From an alpha proteobacterium SCGC AAA015-N04 (GTDB lineage: Bacteria > Pseudomonadota > Alphaproteobacteria > Puniceispirillales > Marisalimonadaceae), in NCBI GenBank assembly GCA_000383115.1, contig KB910533.1:5568-69567 (forward strand): a stretch of 64,000 nucleotides of DNA, in the 5' to 3' direction. A program made the position numbers and the translations under genes. The stretch's first letter is position 1, and each line of letters opens with the position of its first letter. This document shows, piece by piece, positions 1 to 10,096 of the stretch. Under the pieces are notes generated by a model. The model made no database searches and had not been told where the DNA came from. It was given only the letters and a program-made list of their open reading frames with translations.

Positions 1-622
1 TAGATAGAACTTCAATATTTTTTGACAATCTCAGTCTTTTAATTTTTGGAATACAAAATTCTATTGATTTTGCTATCATGTAAAAAAATTTAAAATCTCT
101 AAATAATAAGGTTTCAATATTTGGCTTCAGTAATTTAATTGCTACCTTTTGACCATTTTTGAGAGTGCCAGAGTGAACTTGAGCAACTGAAGCAGTTGCT
201 ATTGGTTTTTCGTCAAAAGATGAAAATACAATATTTAGTTTTTCTTGAATTTCATATTCGATTATTTTTTTTGCACTAAAAGTTGGTACAGGCTTTATAT
301 CATCTTGAAGTTTTTTTAAGTATGTACAAACATCTTTCCCAATTAAATCTGGTCTTGTAGATAATGCTTGACCAAATTTTACATAACCCGGTCCCAATTT
401 AATAAGAGTTTCTGCAAGTTTTTGTCCTATATTTTTGGTTTTTCTAGCAAAAAGAAAATCAAAAACTCTGATAAAGAAACGTAAAGTTCTGGGTAGAATA
501 GCTGATTGTAAAAGTAGTTTAAAAATGCCTGTTTTAGCTAATTTTATAAAAATAACAAAAATAAAAATAAAAAAGAAAGGTAACTTCCAAAATGGATAAT
601 ATAATTTTTCTTTAATGAGCAT
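1..622 (-). CDS. ubiB: UbiB, ubiquinone biosynthesis ABC1-family kinase-like protein (partial, C-terminus off window)
   Basis: Atypical protein-kinase-like ATPase needed for aerobic ubiquinone synthesis. I translated the minus strand from the ATG that overlaps the ubiE stop as TAATG. About 207 N-terminal residues are present. A hydrophobic stretch occupies residues 10-30. The family signature KLGPGYVKFGQALSTRPDL is followed by TASVAQVHSG (Ala-rich nucleotide loop) and KVAIKLLKPNI with the catalytic-type Lys. The rest of the kinase core runs off the left edge. The one-base stop/start overlap with ubiE indicates ancestral translational coupling, but the upstream ubiE is now only a fragment, so how ubiB is transcribed here is unclear. 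Confidence 0.9.
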   Translation of the reverse strand, partial: MLIKEKLYYPFWKLPFFFIFIFVIFIKLAKTGIFKLLLQSAILPRTLRFFIRVFDFLFARKTKNIGQKLAETLIKLGPGYVKFGQALSTRPDLIGKDVCTYLKKLQDDIKPVPTFSAKKIIEYEIQEKLNIVFSSFDEKPIATASVAQVHSGTLKNGQKVAIKLLKPNIETLLFRDFKFFYMIAKSIEFCIPKIKRLRLSKNIEVLS

Positions 623-837
623 TATAATTTCCACCCTGAGTGAAGGCATACGATTCCGTTAGATAAATTGCGATATTTAACTCTTGAAAATCCTGCATCA
701 GTAAACATTTGTGATAATTCTGGTTGAGTAGGAAATTTTCTTATAGATTCGACTAAATATGTGTAAGCATCTTTTTTACCGGTAATTTTGTCACCGATAT
801 ATGGCATGAAATTGAATGACCAAAAATCGTAAAGTTG
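622..837 (-). pseudogene. ubiE: 3' remnant of ubiE (C-methyltransferase of ubiquinone/menaquinone synthesis)
   Basis: Only the last roughly 70 residues of UbiE are present. Reading the minus strand gives [15 protein letters not shown], then a stretch with DAYTYLVESIRKFP, and the C-terminus GIVCLHSGWKL; all are typical of alphaproteobacterial UbiE. In the same frame a TGA (838-840) stops the homology, and the sequence beyond is fabB on the other strand. The S-adenosylmethionine-binding fold (about 180 N-terminal residues) is absent, so any product from the internal ATG at 805-807 could not be a working methyltransferase. It overlaps the first codons of fabB. It could be a real rearrangement scar or a chimeric join in the assembly. 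Confidence 0.88.
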
Positions 838-2045
838 TCATAACAGGCATGGGAATAATAAGTTGTATTGGAAACAATCTTACCGAAGTAAAAAACTCAC
901 TCTTAAATCAAAAATCTGGAATTGTAAAGTCTCCCGTTTACAAAGAAATGGGTTTTAGGAGTCAAATACATGGTGAGGTTAAAATCAAACTAGAAGATCA
1001 CTTAGATAAAAAACAATTAAGATTTATGGGAGGTGGGGCAGCTTATTCAGTTCTTGCAATGCAACAAGCAATAAAAAACGCCGGCTTAACTCCAAAGGAA
1101 ATATCCAATCCAATGACAGGACTTATAGCTGGATCAGGAGGCCCAAGCACAGCAAATCTACTTCAATCTTTTGATACAGCTAGGGAAAAAGGCCCCAAAA
1201 GAGTTGGACCTTTTATGGTACCTAGGTGTATGAGTTCATCTATATCAGCGTGTATTGCTACTTTTTTCAAAATAAAGGGAATAAATTTTTCAATAACATC
1301 TGCTTGTTCAACTTCGGCTCATTGTATAGGTATAGCAGCCGACCAAATTAAATATGGTAATCAAAACATAATATTTGCAGGTGGTGGCGAAGAACTTGAT
1401 TGGACCCTATCTGTATTATTTGATGCAATGGGGGCAATGTCTAGCAAATATAATGAAACACCTGAACTTGCTTCGAGACCCTATGATTTAGATAGGGATG
1501 GGTTTGTTATAGCTGGTGGCGGAGGAATGTTAGTTTTAGAAGAGCTTGAACACGCAAAGGCTAGAGGAGCTAAAATTTATGGAGAAATTGTGGGTCATTG
1601 TGCAAATTCTGACGGATATGATATGGTAGCGCCAAGTGGAGAGGGTGCTGTAAGATGTATGCAAAAAGCTTTGTTACACACAAATAAAAAAGTAGATTAT
1701 ATTAACGCTCATGGAACAAGTACCCCCGTAGGCGACATGCAAGAATTAGGTGCTGTAAGAGAAGTATTCAAAAAATTTGATTATCTTCCAATTTTAACTA
1801 GTACAAAATCATTAACTGGTCACTCTTTGGGTGCTACTGGAGTTCAAGAGGCAATATATACACTAATAATGATGAATAACAATTTCATTTCTGGTTCAGC
1901 TAACATATATAATGATGATCCCGAAATAGGTTCAATTACTATACCAAAAAAAACAATTGAAAAAATTGATATTAATTTGGCTCTATCAAATTCTTTTGGT
2001 TTTGGTGGAACAAACGCATGTCTTGCATTATCTAAATATAATTAA
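816..2045 (+). CDS. fabB: 3-oxoacyl-ACP synthase I (FabB)
   Basis: Condensing enzyme of type II fatty-acid synthesis; elongates acyl-ACP with malonyl-ACP, including unsaturated chains. The 409 residues fit FabB. The catalytic triad is visible: Cys164 in TSACSTSAH, His299 in [11 protein letters not shown] and His336 in [10 protein letters not shown]. The conserved N-terminus RKVVITGMG begins at residue 5, so the ATG at 816 is the natural start. In many alphaproteobacteria fabA lies directly upstream; here the upstream DNA is an antisense ubiE fragment, and there is no clear ribosome-binding site or promoter between them. fabI follows 13 bases downstream. Confidence 0.96.
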   Translation: MTKNRKVVITGMGIISCIGNNLTEVKNSLLNQKSGIVKSPVYKEMGFRSQIHGEVKIKLEDHLDKKQLRFMGGGAAYSVLAMQQAIKNAGLTPKEISNPMTGLIAGSGGPSTANLLQSFDTAREKGPKRVGPFMVPRCMSSSISACIATFFKIKGINFSITSACSTSAHCIGIAADQIKYGNQNIIFAGGGEELDWTLSVLFDAMGAMSSKYNETPELASRPYDLDRDGFVIAGGGGMLVLEELEHAKARGAKIYGEIVGHCANSDGYDMVAPSGEGAVRCMQKALLHTNKKVDYINAHGTSTPVGDMQELGAVREVFKKFDYLPILTSTKSLTGHSLGATGVQEAIYTLIMMNNNFISGSANIYNDDPEIGSITIPKKTIEKIDINLALSNSFGFGGTNACLALSKYN

Positions 2046-2058
2046 AAGAGAAACAATA

Positions 2059-2862
2059 ATGAGTCTAATGAAAGGTAAAAAAGGAATTGTTATGGGCGTT
2101 GCAAATGACCGCTCAATTGCGTGGGGTGTGGCAAAAGCATTATCTGATCAAGGCGCAGAAATAGCATTTACTTACCAAAATGACAGCTTCAAAAAAAGAC
2201 TTATTCCGTTAATGAATGGAATACAATCTTCGATATGTTTAGAATGTGATGTTTCTAAAGATTCAAGTCATGAGAATTCTGTAGAAAACCTTTTTAAAAA
2301 AATTTCTAAAAATTGGAATAGTATTGATTTTATTGTTCATGCTCTCGCATACTCAGACAAGGAAGAATTAAAAGGAAAGTACGTAAATTGTAGCAGAGAA
2401 AATTTCTTAAATTCTCTAGACGTTTCCGCATTTAGTTTTACCAGGACAGCAAAATCAGCTTATCCTTTAATGTCTGTTAATGGGGGTAGCCTCCTGACTC
2501 TTTCTTATTTAGGCGCAGAAAGAACTACACCTAATTACAATGTAATGGGAATAGCAAAATCGGCTCTGGAAGCATCAATTAAATATTTAGCAATGGACCT
2601 AGGAAAAAATAATATAAGGGTGAACGCTATTTCCGCGGGCCCTGTTAAGACACTTGCAGGAGCAGCTATTTCTGGAGCTAGACATGTTTTCAGATATTCA
2701 GAAAATGTTGCTCCACTTAAATATAATCCAGAATTGAATGAAATTGGAAATGCAGCACTTTATTTATTATCAAATCTTTCTTCCGGTGTAACCGGAAATA
2801 TTCATCATGTAGATGGAGGTTTAAATATTGTAGCAATACCTAAAGCAGAAGATTTAGAATAA
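2059..2862 (+). CDS. fabI: Enoyl-ACP reductase (NADH), FabI
   Basis: Last step of the fatty-acid elongation cycle, reducing trans-2-enoyl-ACP. Short-chain dehydrogenase fold of 267 residues: nucleotide loop GVANDRSIAWG near residue 13, then the FabI active site with Tyr150, Tyr160 and Lys167 (Y-x6-K as YNVMGIAK). I chose the ATG after the fabB stop because it gives the family N-terminus MSLMKGKKGIVMG; a longer open frame reaching back into fabB is an overlap artefact. It is the triclosan-target type of enoyl reductase. It forms a two-gene unit with fabB and converges on the ech-pnp operon. Confidence 0.96.
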   Translation: MSLMKGKKGIVMGVANDRSIAWGVAKALSDQGAEIAFTYQNDSFKKRLIPLMNGIQSSICLECDVSKDSSHENSVENLFKKISKNWNSIDFIVHALAYSDKEELKGKYVNCSRENFLNSLDVSAFSFTRTAKSAYPLMSVNGGSLLTLSYLGAERTTPNYNVMGIAKSALEASIKYLAMDLGKNNIRVNAISAGPVKTLAGAAISGARHVFRYSENVAPLKYNPELNEIGNAALYLLSNLSSGVTGNIHHVDGGLNIVAIPKAEDLE

Positions 2863-2870
2863 TTAATTAA

Positions 2871-3662
2871 TCATTTATTTTTCCACTTTGGTTTTCTTTT
2901 TTCTATAAAAGCTTGCATACCTTCTACATGATCTTGAAGGGAAAAAGTTGAATAAAATAAAGCACGCTCAGAACGTATTCCTTCTTCTAATGTTGTTTCA
3001 TAGGCAACGTTTACTGCCTGTTTTGCTAATTTAGCCATAGGTTTTGATTGACTAGCAATTTTAGAAGCTAATACTTTTAAAGAACTATCAAATTCTTTAT
3101 TTTTGAAAACTTTTGCTACTAGGCCAGCTTTTTCAGCTTCAACCGCGGATATCATATCTCCAGTAAGAATTGCTAACATTGCTTTAGATTTACCAATCAA
3201 TTTGGTTAACCTTTGTGTTCCGCCTGCACCTGGAATAGCTCCAATATTTATTTCAGGTTGACCGAATTTCGCATCTTCAGAAGCAATAATAAAATCACAC
3301 ATCATGGCTAATTCGCATCCTCCTCCCAAGGCATATCCTTTAACTCCAGCTATGATAGGTGTTTGTATTTTAGGAATATCAAGCCAGCCATTTTCTATAT
3401 ATCTTGCTTCTAAAACAGATGAGTAATTGTGTTTCACCATTTCTTTCAAGTCAGCACCTGCAGCGAAAGCTTTTTCTGATCCTATTAAAACTATACAACC
3501 TATATTAGGGTCTTTGTCATATTTTTCAGCAGCTTCTTTAATTGCTAAAATAAAACCTGCAGATAAAGGATTAAGTTGATTATCATGACATAGTTTTATC
3601 CATGCAACACCATCTTCTGACCAAGATTTCACCCATTTAGTCTTTGGATTAATTATACTCAT
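2871..3662 (-). CDS. Enoyl-CoA hydratase (crotonase family)
   Basis: Probably hydrates short-chain enoyl-CoA in beta-oxidation. The 263 residues carry the crotonase features: oxyanion-hole segment AFAAGADLKEM, first catalytic Glu in GGCELAMMCDF and second Glu in QPEINIGAIPGAGGTQRL, both typical of true hydratases rather than isomerases. The C-terminus with IEKRKPKW is also classic. It follows pnp with a 16-base gap on the same strand and may be cotranscribed. The physiological substrate (fatty acid or amino-acid catabolism) cannot be fixed from sequence. Confidence 0.9.
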   Translation of the reverse strand: MSIINPKTKWVKSWSEDGVAWIKLCHDNQLNPLSAGFILAIKEAAEKYDKDPNIGCIVLIGSEKAFAAGADLKEMVKHNYSSVLEARYIENGWLDIPKIQTPIIAGVKGYALGGGCELAMMCDFIIASEDAKFGQPEINIGAIPGAGGTQRLTKLIGKSKAMLAILTGDMISAVEAEKAGLVAKVFKNKEFDSSLKVLASKIASQSKPMAKLAKQAVNVAYETTLEEGIRSERALFYSTFSLQDHVEGMQAFIEKRKPKWKNK

Positions 3663-3678
3663 AAAACCTCCGAATTGA

Positions 3679-5793
3679 TTATTTTTCTTCCTTATTAAAT
3701 ACTATTTCTTCACCCGTTTCTTGGTTAACACGTTTCATTGACAATTTAACTTTTCCTCTATCATCAAAACCAATAACTTTTACTTTAACTGTGTCACCTT
3801 CTTTACAAATATCTGTAGTTTTTTCAGTACGTGCATTTTGAAGTTCTGAGATATGAACCAAACCATCCTTTGAACCTAAAAAATTTACAAAAGCACCAAA
3901 ATCAACAGTTTTTACTACTTTACCTGTATATATTACACCTAACTCAGCTTCTGCTACTATATCATTTATCATTTTTTCTGCAGCAACTGAAGATTCTGAA
4001 TCTGATGCAGCAATTTTTATTGTACCATCATCTTCAATATCAACTTTAGCTCCAGTTTTTTCACAGATTTCTCTAATCATTTTGCCACCTGGTCCGATAA
4101 CGTCACGAATTTTATCCAATTTTATTTTTATAGTTGTTATTTTTGGTGCAGTTTCAGCGAGAGATTCTCGTGATGAACCTATTGCTTTTGACATCTCATT
4201 TAAAATATGAATTCTACCCTCTTTGGCTTGTTCCAAAGCAGTTTTCATTATTTCTGTTGTTATTGATGTTATCTTGATATCCATTTGCAAACTTGTTATG
4301 CCTTCATGGGTTCCTGCTACTTTAAAATCCATGTCTCCTAAATGATCTTCATCACCTAAAATATCTGAAAGAATAGAAAATGATTTTTTTTCTTTGATTA
4401 ACCCCATTGCAATACCTGCAACTGGTTTTTTAATTGGAACACCTGCATCCATTAAAGCTAATGAAGTACCACAAACAGTAGCCATGGAAGAGGATCCATT
4501 TGACTCTGTAACTTCTGAAACAATTCTTACAGTATACGGGAAATTATTATCAGTAGGCATTAGGGGATTAATAGCTCTCCAAGCCAATTTACCGTGACCA
4601 ATTTCTCTTCTACCTGGTGATCCAACTCTTCCTGCCTCTCCAACTGAGTAAGGTGGAAAATTATAATGAAGCAAAAATCTAGATCTATATTCACCTTCCA
4701 AAGCATCAATTATTTGTTCATCTTGACTTGTTCCTAATGTTGCAACAACTAAAGCCTGAGTTTCACCTCTAGTAAATAAAGCTGATCCATGAGCTCTAGG
4801 CAAGGTACCAACTTCAGCAACGATTGGTCTTACAGATTGAGTGTCTCTACCATCAATCCTCTTTTTTGTTTTTAAAATATTTCCTCTAACAATGTCCGCT
4901 TCTAAATCCTTAATCAAAACATTAGCTAATGTTGTATTAGCTTCATCCCCTAATGACAGTAAAACTTCATTTCTTATTTCATTTAACCTCTTTGAACGGA
5001 TAGATTTATCAATTTCCTTGTAAGCCTTTTCAAATATTTTTTTATATTTTTTGATTTTATTTGTGTACTCTTCTTTTTCAACTGGCTCATCTGGTAATGG
5101 ACGTGGTTCTTTGGCAGCAACTTCAGCTAACTCAATTATGCTCTTGATTACTTTTTCCATCTCCTTATGACCGTAATCGACTGCTCCTAACATAATTTCT
5201 TCAGATAATTCTGATGCTTCAGATTCAACCATTAAAACACCTTCTTTAGTACCCGAAACAACTAAATCTAAATTTGCATTTTGCATTTGTTCCAAGGTTG
5301 GATTTAAAATATAATTGTTATTATCCCATCCAACTCTACAAGCCCCTATTGGACCCATAAAAGGCAATCCTGAAATTGTTAAAGCAGCTGAAGCACCTAT
5401 CATTGCAATAATATCAGGATCATTTTCCATATCATGAGCTAAAACTGTTGCTATGACTTGAGTTTCATTTTTATAGTTTTTATGAAATAGGGGCCTTATT
5501 GGTCTATCTATTAACCTTGATACTAAAGTTTCTTTTTCGGTTGGACGGCCTTCTCTTTTGAAAAACCCACCAGGAATCCTCCCGGCAGCAAAAGCTTTTT
5601 CTTGGTAATTTACTGTAAGAGGGAAAAAATCAATTCCTGGTTTTGCCGACAGAGCTCCTACAGCTGTGCACAAAACTGTAGTACCTCCATATGTAACCAT
5701 AACAGCTCCGTCAGACTGACGAGCTATTTTCCCAGTTTCAAAGGACAAAGTCCTACCTCCCCAAATAATTTCTTTTCTATAAACTTCAAACAT
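3679..5793 (-). CDS. pnp: Polyribonucleotide nucleotidyltransferase (PNPase)
   Basis: 3'-5' phosphorolytic exoribonuclease and degradosome component. The 704 residues show two RNase PH-like core domains, the second with [17 protein letters not shown] and the [16 protein letters not shown] metal/phosphate region, then a KH domain with [10 protein letters not shown] near residue 565, and an S1 domain starting around [22 protein letters not shown]. It lies 65 bases downstream of rpsO, the usual arrangement, in which PNPase often regulates its own leader. The intervening 65 bases have a purine-rich AGGAGTAAGGGG just ahead of the ATG as ribosome-binding site. Confidence 0.98.
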   Translation of the reverse strand: MFEVYRKEIIWGGRTLSFETGKIARQSDGAVMVTYGGTTVLCTAVGALSAKPGIDFFPLTVNYQEKAFAAGRIPGGFFKREGRPTEKETLVSRLIDRPIRPLFHKNYKNETQVIATVLAHDMENDPDIIAMIGASAALTISGLPFMGPIGACRVGWDNNNYILNPTLEQMQNANLDLVVSGTKEGVLMVESEASELSEEIMLGAVDYGHKEMEKVIKSIIELAEVAAKEPRPLPDEPVEKEEYTNKIKKYKKIFEKAYKEIDKSIRSKRLNEIRNEVLLSLGDEANTTLANVLIKDLEADIVRGNILKTKKRIDGRDTQSVRPIVAEVGTLPRAHGSALFTRGETQALVVATLGTSQDEQIIDALEGEYRSRFLLHYNFPPYSVGEAGRVGSPGRREIGHGKLAWRAINPLMPTDNNFPYTVRIVSEVTESNGSSSMATVCGTSLALMDAGVPIKKPVAGIAMGLIKEKKSFSILSDILGDEDHLGDMDFKVAGTHEGITSLQMDIKITSITTEIMKTALEQAKEGRIHILNEMSKAIGSSRESLAETAPKITTIKIKLDKIRDVIGPGGKMIREICEKTGAKVDIEDDGTIKIAASDSESSVAAEKMINDIVAEAELGVIYTGKVVKTVDFGAFVNFLGSKDGLVHISELQNARTEKTTDICKEGDTVKVKVIGFDDRGKVKLSMKRVNQETGEEIVFNKEEK

Positions 5794-5858
5794 AATATAT
5801 TCCCCTTACTCCTACACTCAACTTTCTATATACTTATTTAAATTTTGTTTTTTAAAAT

Positions 5859-6128
5859 TTATCTTCTTAAACCTAACTTTTTAATTAACGCTAAATATCG
5901 ATCTTTATTTTTGTTTTCTATATACTTTAACAAGTTTCTTCTTTGGCCTACCATGCTTAAAAGACCGCGACGAGATCCAAAGTCTTTTTTGTGACTCTTT
6001 AAATGTTCAGTTAGATTTTTTATTCTTTCTGTTAAAATAGCAACTTGAACATCAGCAGAACCAGAATCGGATTTATTCTTTCCAAAATCATTAATTATTT
6101 CGATTTTTTTATCTTTGTTTATCGACAT
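5859..6128 (-). CDS. rpsO: 30S ribosomal protein S15
   Basis: Primary binding protein of the 16S rRNA central domain. The 89 residues are standard S15 length, with [15 protein letters not shown] and the LKYIE segment that contact rRNA. Two ATG codons are adjacent; I prefer the second because AGGA is seven bases before it and MSIN is the family N-terminus. It lies 13 bases after truB and ahead of pnp. Confidence 0.97.
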   Translation of the reverse strand: MSINKDKKIEIINDFGKNKSDSGSADVQVAILTERIKNLTEHLKSHKKDFGSRRGLLSMVGQRRNLLKYIENKNKDRYLALIKKLGLRR

Positions 6129-6144
6129 CATAATTTCCTTTCTT

Positions 6145-7065
6145 TCAATTATTTAAAACACGAATAGGTTTTACAACCCCATTTTTAATTTCAATTAAAG
6201 CAAGAGGCTTTTTATTGTAAATAACATACAACTTTTCAAATTTTTGGTAGTTCGGATATTTTATTTCAAATTTTTTTTTAAACTCTAAAAATTTTAGTTG
6301 AATTTTTTGACCTTGTTTTAATTGCCTCGCTTCTATTTCATTTAAAACTAGTGCCGGGATGTCGTCTAGCACAGTTTGTATTGGTAAAATTTTATTTAAA
6401 ATTGCTGGACTATGTATTATTTCTTTGAAAAAATCTAGAAAAATCGTATCTTTTTCTTCAAATTTTCCAACCGATAATCTTCTAAGTTGGCTAACGCATC
6501 CTTTTGTGTTGAGTTTATAAGCAATATCTCTGGCTAAAGATCTTACATAAGTACCTTTACCGCATATAAGTTCAAATTCAGCAGAATCATCATCAATTAT
6601 TTTCTTTAAATTTAAATCATAAATGTTCACTAATCTTTCTTTATGACTTACGTGAATTTTTTTCCTAGCCAATTTATAGGAACGTTGTCCATTTATTTTT
6701 ATAGCAGAAAAGATTGGTGGCTTTTGGTATATGTCGCCTATAAAAAAGTCTAGGGCCGCTATAATTTCATTTTCTTTTGGTCTGTTTTTTGATTTTTCGA
6801 TTATTTTACCCTCTAAATCATCTGTATCTGTCTCTACCCCCCACCTAATTGTAAATAAATATTTTTTCTTTTTGTTTTGAATAAATGAAATTACTTTTGT
6901 GGCTTCACCTATTGCAATTGGCAAAACCCCTGTTGCAAGAGGATCTAGAGTTCCCCCATGACCAATTTTTTTAATGTTTAAAGATTTTGAAATTTCTGTA
7001 ACAACTTTGCGCGAGGAAATACCAGCTTGTTTGTCAATAACAATCCAACCATTAATATTTGCTAT
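6145..7065 (-). CDS. truB: tRNA pseudouridine-55 synthase, with no canonical start codon
   Basis: Makes pseudouridine 55 in the T-loop of tRNAs. The frame encodes [11 protein letters not shown], the catalytic loop [15 protein letters not shown] (nucleophile Asp) and the downstream [11 protein letters not shown] signature, giving about 306 residues. Upstream of the conserved N-terminus the frame closes at TAA (7090-7092) with no ATG, GTG or TTG. Candidate starts are ATA at 7063-7065 (used here), ATC, ATT, or another ATA. An ATG overlaps the rbfA stop as ATGA at 7077-7079 but is out of frame and ends at TAG after five codons; restoring one base would connect it. The first in-frame TTG (6922-6924) lies after the catalytic Asp and cannot be the start. 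Confidence 0.85.
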   Translation of the reverse strand: MANINGWIVIDKQAGISSRKVVTEISKSLNIKKIGHGGTLDPLATGVLPIAIGEATKVISFIQNKKKKYLFTIRWGVETDTDDLEGKIIEKSKNRPKENEIIAALDFFIGDIYQKPPIFSAIKINGQRSYKLARKKIHVSHKERLVNIYDLNLKKIIDDDSAEFELICGKGTYVRSLARDIAYKLNTKGCVSQLRRLSVGKFEEKDTIFLDFFKEIIHSPAILNKILPIQTVLDDIPALVLNEIEARQLKQGQKIQLKFLEFKKKFEIKYPNYQKFEKLYVIYNKKPLALIEIKNGVVKPIRVLNN

Positions 7066-7075
7066 GATACAATCC

Positions 7076-7477
7076 TCATTTTTTATTTCTTATATTATGT
7101 AAAATTCTGTCTATATTTTCTGCGTACTCAAAAGTTTCATCTATTTTAAAATTAAGCTTTGGTATTTGTCTTAAATTTAAATTGTTTGAAATTATTTTTT
7201 TTATAAATCCTTTGACTTTATTCAAACTATCTAACACTTCCAATTTTTTCTGTCCTCCCAAAGGCATTATATAAACTGTCGCATTTTTGAGATCAGGACT
7301 AACATTAACTTCCGTTATTGTAATATTATTTGTCGCTAATATTACATCATAAAATGTTTCTTTAATTAAGATATTAGATATTAAATGCCTTAACTCTTCT
7401 CCAACTTTTAACTGTCTTTGAGATTTTAAAGATTTGTTTTTTTTTTTACTAGTTACAAAATTAAATTTATTTTCCAT
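7076..7477 (-). CDS. rbfA: Ribosome-binding factor A
   Basis: Small KH-fold factor needed for late 30S maturation and 16S 5'-end processing. The 133 residues show the family pattern: VGEELRHLISNIL, the ITITEVNVSPDLKNATVYIMPLG strand-helix core, and the C-terminal LNLRQIPKLNFKIDETFEYAENIDRIL helix. The first 18 residues are Lys/Ser-rich. It sits six bases after infB, and its TGA overlaps an ATG in the truB leader. Confidence 0.95.
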   Translation of the reverse strand: MENKFNFVTSKKKNKSLKSQRQLKVGEELRHLISNILIKETFYDVILATNNITITEVNVSPDLKNATVYIMPLGGQKKLEVLDSLNKVKGFIKKIISNNLNLRQIPKLNFKIDETFEYAENIDRILHNIRNKK

Positions 7478-7483
7478 TAATTT

Positions 7484-10063
7484 TTAACCAGCCTTTTTAT
7501 CGACTGAATCTAAACTACGAGCGACTTCTTTTACTTCAAAGCATTCCATCATATCACCCTCTTGGATATCATTATAATTTTCGAAACCCATTCCACACTC
7601 AGAACCTTCTCGGATCTCTTTTACTTCATCTTTAAAACGTCTTAAAGTTTTCAATTTCCCTTGATGAATTACAGTGTTATCTCTTAAAAGCCTAAAGCTA
7701 CAACCCTTTTTAACTATTCCCTCAGTTACAAAACAACCGGCGATCTTTCCTATTTTTGAAACTGAAAAAACTTTCCTTATTTCTGCATAACCTATAAAAG
7801 TTTCTTGCATATCAGGGTCTAACATACCTGTTAATGCAATTTTTGCATCTTCAATTAGTTCATAAATAATTGAGTGATAACGGATTTCAATATTATCCCT
7901 TCTTGCTAAATCTCTTGCTTGTGGAACCGCCCTAACATTAAAAGCTAAAACAAGAGCAGAAGATGCCGTTGCTAAGGATATGTCAGATTCACTTATTGCG
8001 CCCACGGCACCAGATAATATTCTAACTTTAACTTGAGCATTACCTAATTTATCAAGTGCCACTTTGATTGCTTCCAGGGAACCATGTACATCCGTTTTGA
8101 TTATAACCGGCAGTTCTGACGATTCACCAGACTGAATATCAGCTAACATTTGCTCTACAGAACCCCTAGCAGTTAATGTAGATTCTTTTTCTTTTGTCTT
8201 TCTAGATCTATATTCAGCTATTTCTCTTGCTCTTGCTTCAGTTTCTACCACATGAGCTAGGTCACCTGCATTTGGCGTTCCTGAGAGACCTAAAACTTCA
8301 ACTGGTGTAGAAGGTCCTGCATTTAAAATGCGTTTTCCTGTATCATCTAGTAATGCCCTTACTTTTCCTGATTCACTACCAACAACAATTATATCTCCAA
8401 CTTTTAAAGTTCCAGATTTTACAAGCATTGTTATAACTGAGCCCTTGCCTTTTTCTACTTTGGACTCAACAACTACACCATTGGCTTTTATAGTTTTATC
8501 ACTTTTTAATTCCATCAATTCTGCTTGCAATTCTAGAGCTTCAATCAAACTATCCAAACCCTGCTTGTTAATAGCAGAAACATCTATACATTGGACATCA
8601 CCACCCATCTCTTCAGGAATAAGCTCATATTGCAGTAATTCATTTCTAACTTTTTGAGGATTAGCTTCAGGTTTATCACACTTATTTACAGCAACAATTA
8701 TAGGACATGAAGCCGCCTTAGCATGTTTTATAGCCTCTATAGTCTGTGGTTTTATTCCATCATCTGCTGCAACAACTAAAATTACAATGTCTGTTACGTT
8801 AGCTCCTCTTGCTCGCATCTCGGTAAAAGCTTCATGACCTGGAGTGTCTATGAATGAGATTTTGGAATTGGATTTTGTTGTTATTTGATAGGCTCCTATG
8901 TGCTGAGTAATCCCTCCTGCTTCTCCAGCTGCAACCTTAGTCTGTCTCAATGCATCCAACAAAGAAGTCTTTCCATGATCGACATGCCCCATTATTGTTA
9001 CAATAGGAGGACGTGTAGAAAGATTCTGTGGATTTTCTTCTTCTATAGTAAGCTCTAACTCAATATCTGATTCTGAAACTCTTCTGGGTTTGTGTCCAAA
9101 TTCAGTTGTAATTAATTCAGCAGTTTCACTATCAATAACTTCGGTAGCAGTTGCCATTATACCGTTTTTCATAAGTTCTCTAACAACATCAGCTGTTCTT
9201 TCAGTCATTCTATTTGCTAACTCTGATACTGTTATAGTGTCTGGTATAATTACCTCTCTAAATTGTTTTACCGCAGGAGTTTTATCTGCTTGAAGTCTGG
9301 CTTTCTCACGTCTTCTTTTGATTGATGCTAATGATCTTACCCTAACATTCTCTGAGTCTAAAGCCCTAGCTATTGTCATCTTACCTTGTCTTTTTTCCTC
9401 TATTCCTCGATTCCATAACGGTTTTTTCAAATTTTCCCTAAAAAGTTCTCTGTCTTGAGTTCTATTAGGTGTCCAATTCTTATTTGTGTTAGGTAGGACT
9501 TCAGTATCAATCAATTTTTGTCTATCTTTTTCAGCTTGAAGGGCAGCTTCTTCTGCTTTTTTTGCATCTACTTTCGCTTTTTTTTGTTCTTCTTCAATTT
9601 TCTTTATTTCCAATATCTCTTCTGTTTCAGCCTTTCTCCTAGCCAGCATTTTATCTTTTGGAGCTAAGCTTGATGCGGCGTTGGTAGCTTGTTGAGCAGT
9701 TGCAGCAATACGAGCTTCTTCTATTTTTGCTTGTTCAATTTTTTCAGCTACTATTGTTTCGGCTTGAGCGGCAGTTTTAGCTAAACCCTCTTGCAATAAT
9801 TTACTTCTAGAATGTATTTCTTTTGCACTTAAACCTGAGATATGTTCGGGATTTAATTTATTATTTGATTTTTTATTAAGAGAATTTCTGTAAATCGGTC
9901 TTTTAGTTCTTTTAACTTCAACTTGAACTGTATTTCTTCCAGTTCTCGAACTTGTCATTACACTATTAGTTTGTTTAGGTGAAATAACAGATTTTTTTAG
10001 AGTCAACTTTCCACTAGAAGAGAGACTAAGTTTTTTTCTTTCTCCATTTGTTTTTTCTTCCAT
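7484..10063 (-). CDS. infB: Translation initiation factor IF-2
   Basis: GTPase that delivers initiator tRNA to the 30S subunit. At 859 residues it is a full-length IF-2: a basic and Ala/Glu-rich coiled N-terminal region (to about residue 250), the IF2 N-domain, a G domain with G1 GHVDHGKT near residue 356, G3 DTPGHEAF and G4 NKCDKPEA, then domains II, III and the C-terminal initiator-tRNA domain (C2). It lies between nusA and rbfA. The small ylxR-like gene often found between nusA and infB is absent; only 33 bases separate the two. Confidence 0.98.
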   Translation of the reverse strand: MEEKTNGERKKLSLSSSGKLTLKKSVISPKQTNSVMTSSRTGRNTVQVEVKRTKRPIYRNSLNKKSNNKLNPEHISGLSAKEIHSRSKLLQEGLAKTAAQAETIVAEKIEQAKIEEARIAATAQQATNAASSLAPKDKMLARRKAETEEILEIKKIEEEQKKAKVDAKKAEEAALQAEKDRQKLIDTEVLPNTNKNWTPNRTQDRELFRENLKKPLWNRGIEEKRQGKMTIARALDSENVRVRSLASIKRRREKARLQADKTPAVKQFREVIIPDTITVSELANRMTERTADVVRELMKNGIMATATEVIDSETAELITTEFGHKPRRVSESDIELELTIEEENPQNLSTRPPIVTIMGHVDHGKTSLLDALRQTKVAAGEAGGITQHIGAYQITTKSNSKISFIDTPGHEAFTEMRARGANVTDIVILVVAADDGIKPQTIEAIKHAKAASCPIIVAVNKCDKPEANPQKVRNELLQYELIPEEMGGDVQCIDVSAINKQGLDSLIEALELQAELMELKSDKTIKANGVVVESKVEKGKGSVITMLVKSGTLKVGDIIVVGSESGKVRALLDDTGKRILNAGPSTPVEVLGLSGTPNAGDLAHVVETEARAREIAEYRSRKTKEKESTLTARGSVEQMLADIQSGESSELPVIIKTDVHGSLEAIKVALDKLGNAQVKVRILSGAVGAISESDISLATASSALVLAFNVRAVPQARDLARRDNIEIRYHSIIYELIEDAKIALTGMLDPDMQETFIGYAEIRKVFSVSKIGKIAGCFVTEGIVKKGCSFRLLRDNTVIHQGKLKTLRRFKDEVKEIREGSECGMGFENYNDIQEGDMMECFEVKEVARSLDSVDKKAG

Positions 10064-10096
10064 AATGTAATTCCTTAAATGACTGATTCTATTAAT

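Noticed and set aside
1957-2058. In-frame extension of fabI back into the end of fabB, with an ATG at 1957
   Set aside because: It would add 34 residues with no FabI similarity, and the ATG at 2059 gives the family N-terminus.
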